NCBI GenBank assembly: GCA_030037035.1
Contig: JASHSA010000045.1
Location: 1 to 6,155 of the forward strand
Direction of reading: 5' to 3'
From: Thermoplasmata archaeon
GTDB taxonomy: Archaea; Thermoplasmatota; Thermoplasmata; Lutacidiplasmatales; UBA184
Length of the DNA stretch: 6,155 bases
A program made the position numbers and the translations under genes. Below the pieces are notes generated by a model that saw only the letters and a list, made by a program, of their open reading frames with translations, did not search any database and had not been told where the DNA came from. Below, piece after piece: positions 1-6,050 of this stretch. Positions within the stretch are counted from its first letter, which is position 1. The number at the start of each line of letters is the position of its first letter.

Positions 1-386
1 GCCTTCCAGCTGGGGCGGAAGCCGCTGCGGCCGATCATGTCCCGGTCGTCGGGCCGGCGCCAGAGGTACCGATACAGGAGGACCTCGAGGTAGAGGGCGC
101 CGGCGAGCGAGGCGGCGAGGCCGAGGGCGTTGCCGGCGGTGTCGTTCCCGCCCCCGATCCACGACGTCGCGATCCAGGCGTCGACGATCAGGAAGACGAT
201 CCCGAGCCACCACTTCATCGCGTCGAAGAAGAACCACTCGCGCCAGCTCGGTCCCGGGTGGCGGAGCGCCGCCTGCTTCTCCTCCTGGACCCGCTCGAGG
301 CCGGTGCGGTACGCCGCCTCCTCCTCCGGGGTCAGCTCGCGGTCGTCCTCGTCTCCTTCCGTGTCGGCGGACTTCCGGGGCCACAT
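1..386 (-). CDS. Small two-helix membrane protein, function unknown (C-terminus cut by window edge)
   Basis: An open frame starts at ATG 386-384 and runs off the window at base 1, giving 128 codons with no stop. I do not recognise the family. The first ~45 residues are soluble, acidic and probably helical (an E/D cluster at 8-24, then an E/K/Q-rich stretch 31-40). A Trp/Phe-rich junction (48-60, including WREWFFF) leads into two hydrophobic segments at about 59-77 and 84-105. A basic stretch follows (RYLWRR, 106-111), where the helices would end on the cytoplasmic side. The start lies 12 bp after the dppF stop and in the same frame, and no strong Shine-Dalgarno is visible, so translation probably depends on coupling or re-initiation from dppF. 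Its place at the operon's end suggests a role tied to the transporter, such as an accessory membrane subunit, but that is only inference. It could also begin an unrelated membrane-protein gene. Confidence 0.75.
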   Translation of the reverse strand, partial: MWPRKSADTEGDEDDRELTPEEEAAYRTGLERVQEEKQAALRHPGPSWREWFFFDAMKWWLGIVFLIVDAWIATSWIGGGNDTAGNALGLAASLAGALYLEVLLYRYLWRRPDDRDMIGRSGFRPSWK

Positions 387-398
387 GGTCCGCGGGTC

Positions 399-1613
399 CT
401 ACGACGCCGGAGCGTCCGCCCGGGCCGCCTCCGGGAGCGCCTCGTGCGCCTCGGGGAGCGGCTCCGGCACGGGGGCGGTCCGGTAGGCGGACGGGTAGAG
501 GTGGCAGGCGACGATGTGGCCCGGCCGGATCTCGAGGAGCGGCGGCTCGATCTTCGAGCAGACCGGCATCACCGCCGGGCACCGGGTGTGGAACCGGCAT
601 CCCGGCGGAGGCGCCGCCGGGCTCGGCACGTCGCCCTGGAGGACGATCCGCTCCCGCTTCAGCTCCGGGTCCGGGATCGGGATCGCGGAGAGGAGCGCCT
701 GGGTGTACGGGTGCAGCGGCCGCTGGAACAGCGCCTCGGTCGGCGCCTCCTCGACGACCTTGCCGAGGTACATCACGACGACCCGCTGGCTCATCGCGCG
801 GACGACCGAGAGATGGTGCGAGATGAACAGGTAGGCGAGCCGCTGCTCCGCCTGCAGCCGACGCAGGATGTTGAGGATCTGGGCCTGGACGGAGACGTCC
901 AGCGCGCTCGTCGGCTCGTCGAGGACGATGAACTCCGGCCGCATCGCGAGCGCGCGGGCGATCCCGATCCGCTGGCGCTGGCCCCCGCTGAACTCGTGGG
1001 GGAACCGCCACTCGTGCTCCGGGTTGAGCCCGACGTCCCGGAGCAGCTCGCTGACCCGGCGGCGACGCTCGGCGCGGGTGCCGATGTGGTGGATCTCGAG
1101 CGGCTCGGCGATGATGTCGCGGACGAGCATCCGCGGGCTCAGCGAACTGAACGGGTCCTGGAAGACGATCTGGAGCTTGCCGCGCAGGTTGCGCATCGCG
1201 CGCGGGGGCATCCGGTAGAGCGAGTAGCGGTTCGCGAGATGGTTCAGCTCGGCGATGACCGGCCGGGCCTCCGCGGGCAGCGGCCTCGCGCCGCCGTTGT
1301 CCTCCCCGGAGGCGAACGGCTGGAGGACGCCGTAGAGCTGCTGGAGGCGGGCCATCACCTGCGGCGGGGGCCGGTAGAACGCGTGGCCGCTCGACGGCTC
1401 GATCAGCCTCAGCAGGAGCCGGCCGGCGGTCGTCTTCCCGCAGCCGGATTCGCCGACCAGGCCGACCGTCTCGCCCTCGCGGACGTCGAAGCTGATCCCG
1501 TCCACGGCCCGGACGTCGCCGATGTGGCTGGAGAACAGCCCTCCCCGGATCGGGAAGTACTTGCGGACGTTGCGCGCCGCCAGCACGATCGGCGCGTCCG
1601 ACCCTGCCGCCAT
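399..1613 (-). CDS. dppF: Opp/Dpp-type ABC transporter ATPase, DppF/OppF-like
   Basis: This is the second of two ATPases that power the importer, acting on the cytoplasmic face against DppB/DppC. The 404-residue protein has all ABC motifs: Walker A GESGCGKT (54-61), Q-loop FQDP with Q152, signature FSGGQ (208-212), Walker B ending in D232 with catalytic E233, D-loop SALD (236-239) and switch His H266. The oligopeptide-type C-terminus includes RPLHPYTQ (298-305) and cysteines C339, C345, C352 and C370 (C-x5-C-x6-C-x17-C), which bind a 4Fe-4S cluster in studied relatives. It is ~70 residues longer than typical. About 40 extra residues lie between Walker A and the Q-loop (~80-135), and an Ala/Pro/Glu-rich tail follows residue 373. 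The switch His is followed by His (SHHLSV), where Asp is usual. The ATG at 1613 is preceded by a good Shine-Dalgarno, GGAGG at 1624-1628, which supports this start. The gene lies 18 bp after dppD and ends in TAG. Substrate class cannot be read from the sequence. Confidence 0.95.
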   Translation of the reverse strand: MAAGSDAPIVLAARNVRKYFPIRGGLFSSHIGDVRAVDGISFDVREGETVGLVGESGCGKTTAGRLLLRLIEPSSGHAFYRPPPQVMARLQQLYGVLQPFASGEDNGGARPLPAEARPVIAELNHLANRYSLYRMPPRAMRNLRGKLQIVFQDPFSSLSPRMLVRDIIAEPLEIHHIGTRAERRRRVSELLRDVGLNPEHEWRFPHEFSGGQRQRIGIARALAMRPEFIVLDEPTSALDVSVQAQILNILRRLQAEQRLAYLFISHHLSVVRAMSQRVVVMYLGKVVEEAPTEALFQRPLHPYTQALLSAIPIPDPELKRERIVLQGDVPSPAAPPPGCRFHTRCPAVMPVCSKIEPPLLEIRPGHIVACHLYPSAYRTAPVPEPLPEAHEALPEAARADAPAS

Positions 1614-1631
1614 CGCCTGCCACCCTCCCGG

Positions 1632-3269
1632 CTACTTCCCCACGACCGGCCCATGATATAGATAGCATGCGACGGTATGCTCGGCCCCTTCGTCGGTCGT
1701 CGGGGGCTTGTTGACCTTGCAGACCGGCATCGCGTGCGGGCAGCGGGGGTGGAAGCGGCAGCCGCTCGGAGGGGCGATCAGGTCCGGGACGTAGCCGCCG
1801 ATCCCCTTCAGGGACTTCTCCGGCTGGTCGATCCGGGGGACGGAGGCGAGGAGGCCCTGGGTGTACGGGTGCAACGGCCGCTCGAAGAGGTCGCGGACCG
1901 CCGCCTGCTCGATGATCTGGCCGGCGTACATGACGCAGACGCGGTCGGCGACCTCCGCGACGACGGCGAGGTCGTGGGTGATCAGGAGGATCGCCGTGCC
2001 GACGCGCCGGCGGAGGTCCTCGAGCAGCTCGAGGATCTGCGCCTGGATCGTGACGTCGAGCGCCGTCGTCGGCTCGTCGGCGAGCAGGACGTCCGGCTCG
2101 CCCGAGAGCGCCATCGCGATCATCACCCGCTGGATCATCCCCCCCGAGAGCTCGTGCGGGTAGCCGCGGGCGACCTGGGAGGGGTTGGCGATCCTCACCC
2201 CCTCCAGGCTCCGGACGACCCGCCAGAACAGCTCGCGGTCGAGCGGGCCCCGTGCCCAGCGGGCGACCCCGACGATCCCGTAGTAGCAGTGCGTGAGTCG
2301 CTCGCGGAACCTCCGCCGCGCGAGACGGCGGGCCTGGGGCCCGACCGTACGGTCGCCTCCGAGCTCGGCCAGGTGGACCTGGTTGAGCTGCTCCCGCAGC
2401 ACCGCGAGCCGCTTGCGGTGGGCCAGGTAGCGCCGGTGGCCGCGGCCGAGCCGCAGGCGGCGTACGGCGTCCTGGAGCTGGCGGCGCTGGACGCTCGCGC
2501 CCGCCGTCCCCTGGCCGAGGTAGAACGCCTCGGTGGCGAGCCGGGAGGAGTGGGCCGCCGCGCCGAGCGCGTCCGCCGCCGCGCGCAGCGCGAGCCGGTC
2601 CCGACCCTGGCCGGCGGCGACGACCGCCTCCAGGGCGGGGCCGACCCCCGGGGCCTGCGGGGTCGCCGCGAACATCGCGTCGATGATCGCCGGCCCGTGG
2701 TGGAGGAAGAGGATCTCGCCGACCTGGTTGGCGATCGAGAAGACCGGGTTCAGCGCCTGGGAAGGCTCCTGGAAGATCATCGCGATCCGCCGGCCCCGGA
2801 CCGCCTCCATCCGCGCGTTGGCGGCGCGGATCCTGCGGAAGCTCCGCCGGATGCGGATCCGGCGGCTCCCCTTCGTCTGCTGGAACGTCGCCTCGCTCGC
2901 GAGCCCGTGGAGCAGGTCGACCGAGCCGAGCAGGATCTTCCCCCCGAAGATCCGTCCCGGGGGGTCCGGGACGAGGCGGCTGATCGAGAGCGCCGTGACG
3001 CTCTTGCCGCAGCCGGTCTCCCCGACGAGGCCGGTCGTCTCGCCGTGGCGCAGCTGGAACGAGACGCCGTCGAGCGCCCGGACGACCCCCTCGTAGGTGA
3101 AGAAGAACGTCCTCAGGTCCTGGACGTCGAGGACGACCGGGGGTCGCTCCGCCGACGGCGCCGCCGCGCGCGCGGCGTCGGGCAGCGACGGGGGAGCGAC
3201 GACGGCGGGGGCCCGCCCGCCAGGCAGGTCGTCCGCTGGGAGCGTCGGCCGGACCGCGGCGCCGCTCAC
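1632..3269 (-). CDS. dppD: Opp/Dpp-type ABC transporter ATPase, DppD/OppD-like, with a large helical-domain insertion
   Basis: This is the first ATPase of the importer. The frame is open as far as 3710, but the real start is GTG 3269-3267. It overlaps the dppC stop by four bases (GTGA), has GAGG at 3278-3281 eight bases upstream, and leaves no better in-frame start before the ATPase core. This gives 545 residues, against roughly 320-340 usual. A Pro/Ala-rich leader (~1-44) precedes the core. Motifs are Walker A GETGCGKS (83-90), Q-loop FQEP with Q167, signature LSGGM (374-378), Walker B ending D398 with catalytic E399, D-loop TALD (402-405) and switch H432. The C-terminal domain has RPLHPYTQ (464-471) and C504, C510, C517, C535 with the same spacing as DppF, a likely 4Fe-4S site. 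There are ~26 extra basic residues at ~121-150. About 145 more lie at ~194-340, where relatives have only a short helical linker before PHELSGG. All catalytic motifs are intact, so the protein should be functional. It ends in TAG. Confidence 0.94.
   Translation of the reverse strand: MSGAAVRPTLPADDLPGGRAPAVVAPPSLPDAARAAAPSAERPPVVLDVQDLRTFFFTYEGVVRALDGVSFQLRHGETTGLVGETGCGKSVTALSISRLVPDPPGRIFGGKILLGSVDLLHGLASEATFQQTKGSRRIRIRRSFRRIRAANARMEAVRGRRIAMIFQEPSQALNPVFSIANQVGEILFLHHGPAIIDAMFAATPQAPGVGPALEAVVAAGQGRDRLALRAAADALGAAAHSSRLATEAFYLGQGTAGASVQRRQLQDAVRRLRLGRGHRRYLAHRKRLAVLREQLNQVHLAELGGDRTVGPQARRLARRRFRERLTHCYYGIVGVARWARGPLDRELFWRVVRSLEGVRIANPSQVARGYPHELSGGMIQRVMIAMALSGEPDVLLADEPTTALDVTIQAQILELLEDLRRRVGTAILLITHDLAVVAEVADRVCVMYAGQIIEQAAVRDLFERPLHPYTQGLLASVPRIDQPEKSLKGIGGYVPDLIAPPSGCRFHPRCPHAMPVCKVNKPPTTDEGAEHTVACYLYHGPVVGK
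2250..2690 (-). other. Region encoding the extra helical-domain insert of DppD
   Basis: This segment encodes approximately residues 194-340 of DppD. The Q-loop glutamine (167) and the signature motif (374) are 207 residues apart, while E. coli DppD, from memory, has about 60. The core matches family expectation again from about residue 345 (VVRSLEGVRI, then GYPHELSGG). The first half of the insert is Ala-rich and low in charge (e.g. LALRAAADALGAAA at 227-240). The second half is strongly Arg-rich with leucine spacing that suggests long helices or a coiled coil (~260-325). No known domain is recognised. The boundaries are estimated by eye. Confidence 0.7.
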
Positions 3270-4471
3270 CGGCGCATCCTCGGGTCGAGCGCGTCGCGCA
3301 GGGCGTCGGAGATCAGGTTGACGCTGATGGCGAAGAAGAAGAGCGCGAGGCCCGGGAACAGGAACTGCCACCAGGGGATCACGCAGCCGGTCGCCGCCGT
3401 GTAGCAGGAGTTGAGGAAGTCCCCCTGAAGGTCGGAGACCGACGTCGCCGAGATGTAGCCCCACTCGGGCCACGGGGTCGAGACGAACAGCAGCGGGCCG
3501 AAGTCGAGGAAGGCGAGCGCGCCGATGAGGAGCGGGATCGTCCCGACGTCCAGGGAGAACTGGATGAAGACGGGGTAGACGCTGTTCGGGATGATGTGCC
3601 GGAAGAGGATCCGCCCCTCGCGCGCCCCGCTCGCCCGGGCCGCCTCGACGTACTTCTGCTCGCGGACGGTCAGCACCTGGCTGCGGACGAGACGGGCGTA
3701 GAACGGCCACCAGACGACGACGAAACCCCCGACCAGCGCGAGCGTCTTGACGAAGAGGTTCCCGCCGGCCGACGCCGGTAACGCCGCCGAGAGCACGGCG
3801 ACGACGACGATCACGAACAGGATCGTCGGGATCGACAGGAAGATGTCGACGACCCGCATGATCGCCTCCTCCGTGCGACCGCCGTAGAACCCCGCGGTCG
3901 CGCCGACGAGAAGGCCGATCAGCGCCCCCAGTCCGACGATCGAGAGCGAGTAGAACAGCGTCCAGTCCGAGCCGCGGGCGAGCATCCCGGCGAGGTTGTA
4001 GAGGGTCCTCGAGCCGGAGGAGGTCGACAGGCCGCCGAGCGGCATCGGGCCGGCGACCGGGGGCGAGAACGAGAGCGTCGGGGCGATGATCGACGGGAAC
4101 GAGATCCCGCTACGGACGATGTCCTTGTACCATAAGCCGCCGCAGAAGTCGGCCGCGTTCGGGGGAGGGGTGACCTCGTAGGTGCAGACGATCGGCCCGG
4201 TCGTCGGGCAGACCTGCGTATAGTTCCCCGGGTAGCCCGTGAGCGGCGCGTCCGCCGGCCCGTAGTCGGTCGCGCACCAGATCGGCACGCTCGTCCACGG
4301 GATCGGGAGCGCCGCCGCGTAGGCGGCGATCCCGACGATCGTCAGGACGATCCCCAGGCCGACGAGCCCGAGGGTGTTCCGCCGGAAGAAGTACCAGGTC
4401 CTCTGAAGCTGGTCGACCTTCGGGTGCGGCCGGCGCATCGGGCGCGGGCCGGACCACGGAGCGCTCGCCAT
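3266..4471 (-). CDS. dppC: Opp/Dpp-type ABC transporter permease, DppC/OppC-like
   Basis: This is the second membrane subunit of the importer. The 401-residue protein has an N-terminal cytoplasmic stretch, a first helix at ~33-57, a long outer loop (~58-168), and about five further helices (~170-193, 208-232, 241-258, 300-328, 366-387). The EAA loop that docks an ATPase is clear: E276-A-A-R-A-S-G282, with H292, P295 and N296 (RHIIPN). The C-terminus has the OppC-like pattern NLISDALRDALDPRMR. Family members are usually ~280-300 residues, and the excess is mainly the first outer loop. That loop has cysteines 66, 88, 96 and 110, and a later outer loop adds C356 and C363. Six outer cysteines in total would allow three disulfides. 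The ATG at 4471 lies 6 bp after the dppB stop, with only a weak GGGA upstream, so coupled translation is likely. The TGA stop overlaps the GTG of dppD. Confidence 0.95.
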   Translation of the reverse strand: MASAPWSGPRPMRRPHPKVDQLQRTWYFFRRNTLGLVGLGIVLTIVGIAAYAAALPIPWTSVPIWCATDYGPADAPLTGYPGNYTQVCPTTGPIVCTYEVTPPPNAADFCGGLWYKDIVRSGISFPSIIAPTLSFSPPVAGPMPLGGLSTSSGSRTLYNLAGMLARGSDWTLFYSLSIVGLGALIGLLVGATAGFYGGRTEEAIMRVVDIFLSIPTILFVIVVVAVLSAALPASAGGNLFVKTLALVGGFVVVWWPFYARLVRSQVLTVREQKYVEAARASGAREGRILFRHIIPNSVYPVFIQFSLDVGTIPLLIGALAFLDFGPLLFVSTPWPEWGYISATSVSDLQGDFLNSCYTAATGCVIPWWQFLFPGLALFFFAISVNLISDALRDALDPRMRR

Positions 4472-4477
4472 GGGCGG

Positions 4478-5767
4478 CTATCCCAGGCGGACCCGGGGGT
4501 CGAGGTAGGCGTAGAGGACGTCGACGATCAGGTTCGCCGCGACGATGATGAAGGTGAACAGGATCGTCGAGCCGAAGATCACCCCGAAGTCGACCGCCGG
4601 GTTCGGGTCGGCGGCGATCGCGAGCAGCTCGCCGACGCCGTTGAGCTTGAAGACGTCCTCGATGATCGGGAACCCGCCCAGGAACGCCGCGAACGTCAGG
4701 CCGAGGACCGTGATCGTGACGTTCAGCGAGTTCCGCCCCGCGTGACGGCCGACGACCGTCGACTCGGGGACCCCGCCCGCGCGCGCGGTGCGCACGAAAT
4801 CGAGGTTCATCACCTCGAGCATGCTGTTGCGGACGAACCGCAGGAGCGTCGCGACGGTCCCGTAGGCGATGACCAGCGCCGGCAGGATGATGCGGATGAT
4901 CGAGTCGAGCGAGAGCCACGGGTCCCCGTGGATCAGCGCGTCGATCGTCAGGAAGCCGGTCGGGGTCGAGTGGATCCCGTTGGAGATCCACCCGGGGTAC
5001 GACGCCCCGACCGCCAGGCCGGGATAGCAGGCCGACGAGATCGGCAGCGAATAGGTGAACTCCTGGTCGATCGGCTCCCCGGCCGGGCACCACGGGGACT
5101 TGACGTCGAACCCGGTATGCGGCAGGAACGCGAGGATCACCCCGGCCACGACGAGGGATCCGAGCAGGAACGCCGGGAGGGCGTAGCCGGAGAACGAGAG
5201 GATCCGGGACGCCTGGTCGATCGGCCGATTTCGGTAGACCGCGGAGGCGTTCCCGAGCGGGATCGCCAGGACCAGGATGATCACGAGCGAGAGCGAGGCG
5301 AGCTCGAGCGTGTACGGCAGCTCCCACGCGATCGCCGTGGCGACCGGCTCGCCGGCAAGCTTCGGGTAGTAGTGCGCGACCGTGCTGTAGTTCGAGACGT
5401 TCCCCCACTGGAAGGTGAACGTCCGGTAGATGTACGCCAGCCACTGCTCCGGGATCGGTTTCTCGAGGCCGAGCGCGTCGACGTACTCGTGGTAGACGGG
5501 ATTTTGACAGATGCCGGTCGGCGTCGTGACGGTCGGAGGCGAGATGCAGGTACACTGGCCGTCGTGGACCGACGTCGGGTCGAGCGTGGCGCACGTGCAC
5601 TGTTTCGAGTAGCCGCAGTGCTGCTTCGGGGTCGGCGCCCCGTAGTGCGACAGCAGCTGGTACGGGATCGGCAGGGCGGTGAAGAGGACGAACGTGATGG
5701 TGACGACGCCCATCACCACCGGCACGACGAGGAGCGCGCGCCGTGCAACGTACGTCCACATCCGCAC
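4478..5767 (-). CDS. dppB: Opp/Dpp-type ABC transporter permease, DppB/OppB-like
   Basis: This is the first gene of the operon and a channel-forming membrane subunit. It has 429 residues from GTG 5767. An ATG two codons later (5761) is the alternative, but GGGGAG at 5775-5780 sits seven bases from the GTG and favours it. The N-terminus MWTYVARRALLVVPVVMGV matches the OppB family start. Helices fall at about 9-32, 150-174, 189-214, 290-306, 347-370 and 395-420. The EAA-like loop is at 325-347 (VRTARAGG, then RHAGRNS with H342 and N346), and the C-terminal YAYLDPRVR is typical. The protein is ~90-120 residues longer than usual. The first outer loop (~33-149) holds six cysteines (51, 57, 59, 72, 74, 87), including two C-T-C motifs. 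The second outer loop is also long and holds C227 and C247. All eight lie outside the predicted helices on the extracytoplasmic side, consistent with disulfides. The stop is TAG. Confidence 0.95.
   Translation of the reverse strand: MRMWTYVARRALLVVPVVMGVVTITFVLFTALPIPYQLLSHYGAPTPKQHCGYSKQCTCATLDPTSVHDGQCTCISPPTVTTPTGICQNPVYHEYVDALGLEKPIPEQWLAYIYRTFTFQWGNVSNYSTVAHYYPKLAGEPVATAIAWELPYTLELASLSLVIILVLAIPLGNASAVYRNRPIDQASRILSFSGYALPAFLLGSLVVAGVILAFLPHTGFDVKSPWCPAGEPIDQEFTYSLPISSACYPGLAVGASYPGWISNGIHSTPTGFLTIDALIHGDPWLSLDSIIRIILPALVIAYGTVATLLRFVRNSMLEVMNLDFVRTARAGGVPESTVVGRHAGRNSLNVTITVLGLTFAAFLGGFPIIEDVFKLNGVGELLAIAADPNPAVDFGVIFGSTILFTFIIVAANLIVDVLYAYLDPRVRLG
5507..5617 (-). other. Cys-rich segment of the DppB first outer loop
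   Basis: This covers DppB residues 51-87. Six cysteines fall in 37 residues, arranged C-x5-C-x-C-x12-C-x-C-x12-C, rich in Thr, Pro and Ser. The C-x-C-x12 unit occurs twice in succession (C57/C59 then C72, and C72/C74 then C87), which suggests a small internal repeat. The surrounding family loop usually has little or nothing here. Confidence 0.75.
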
Positions 5768-5774
5768 AGCGATG

Positions 5775-5780
5775 CTCCCC
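5775..5780 (-). promoter_or_regulatory. Ribosome binding site of dppB
   Basis: GGGGAG on the minus strand lies seven bases before GTG 5767 and thirteen before ATG 5761. The spacing favours the GTG as start. Confidence 0.6.
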
Positions 5781-5826
5781 GCGACGGGTGCCGGCGTCGC
5801 GAGACATCGTTCTCAGGCGGGCGGCC

Positions 5827-5835
5827 CTATTTATT
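5827..5835 (-). promoter_or_regulatory. Probable archaeal TATA box of the transporter operon
   Basis: The minus strand reads AATAAATAG, the only A/T-rich patch close upstream of dppB. With archaeal spacing (about 25 bp from TATA to start), transcription would begin near 5805, giving a leader of roughly 38 nt that includes the Shine-Dalgarno at 5775-5780. No clear BRE is seen upstream. Confidence 0.5.
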
Positions 5836-5950
5836 GGTGGGTTGGAGGCGCGAGGGCGTTTCACCGTGGCCGGGGCGCGCGTACGCTAGGGGACGGCCGC
5901 GACGGGGTACCGCCGGGCCGTCGCTCGCACGCCGGGCCGCCCCCTGGCCC

Positions 5951-5973
5951 GCCCGGCACCGGGGGTGCCGGGC
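5951..5973. repeat. Perfect 10-bp inverted repeat with 3-base loop
   Basis: GCCCGGCACC is followed by GGG and then its exact reverse complement, GGTGCCGGGC. It lies between divergent genes and has no T-run, so it is unlikely to be a terminator for either neighbour. It could be an operator, a strong hairpin in an upstream-initiated transcript, or a REP-like element. Confidence 0.75.
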
Positions 5974-5985
5974 CTTCCGTTCGTT

Positions 5986-6003
5986 CGAAAGGTGTAAAAC
6001 ACC
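5986..6003 (+). promoter_or_regulatory. Probable BRE/TATA promoter of the plus-strand gene, inside a palindrome
   Basis: A purine-rich CGAAAGG directly precedes GTGTAAAAC, resembling a BRE next to a TATA box. The TATA-like core sits in a perfect inverted repeat, GGTGT-AAA-ACACC (5991-6003). Transcription would start near 6020-6025, leaving a ~40-nt leader. A regulator binding the palindrome would block TBP, but no regulator is visible in this window. Confidence 0.45.
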
Positions 6004-6031
6004 CATCCTAGCCTGGTACTAGCCGCGGAGA

Positions 6032-6050
6032 GGTCGGCCCGAGGCCGGCC
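6032..6050 (+). promoter_or_regulatory. GC-rich hairpin in the leader of the plus-strand gene
   Basis: GGTCGGCC, loop CGA, GGCCGGCC form an 8-bp stem with one G-U pair, ending 13 bases before the ATG at 6064. If the TATA assignment is right, it lies within the mRNA leader and could affect translation. Confidence 0.45.

Noticed and set aside
698..724. 27-bp direct repeat with one mismatch, second copy at 1856-1882
   Set aside because: Both copies encode the conserved RPLHPYTQ motif of the paired ATPases; conserved residues plus strong codon bias explain it.
1614..1631. Possible terminator or promoter between dppD and dppF
   Set aside because: The gap is only 18 bp, holds the dppF Shine-Dalgarno, and has no stem followed by a T-run.
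258..1661. Long plus-strand open frame (467 codons) opposite dppF
   Set aside because: It is antisense to a gene with complete ABC motifs. Its protein is Arg/Asp/Glu/Leu-rich with no domain, as expected for the complement of GC-rich coding sequence.
1677..3404. Long plus-strand open frame (575 codons) opposite dppD
   Set aside because: Same reason: an antisense shadow, very rich in Arg/Asp/Glu/Ala/Pro and without recognisable motifs.
3270..3710. A longer DppD extending upstream to 3710
   Set aside because: This part overlaps the dppC coding region, is Arg/Pro-rich and matches nothing in the family. GTG 3269 has suitable overlap and a Shine-Dalgarno.
4110..5864. Minus-strand frame of 584 codons overlapping dppB and dppC
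   Set aside because: It is a shifted-frame shadow of two clearly identified permeases; its product is Arg/Pro-rich without hydrophobic segments. The ATG at 5807 near the likely transcription start belongs to this frame, not to dppB.
5911..5939. Direct repeat of CGCCGGGCCG, 19 bp apart
   Set aside because: Short and made only of G and C in a GC-rich region; likely chance without conservation evidence.
4424..6022. Plus-strand frame of 532 codons across dppB and the intergenic region
   Set aside because: Antisense shadow with Arg/Asp/Glu-rich low complexity and no motif; it also crosses the divergent promoter region.
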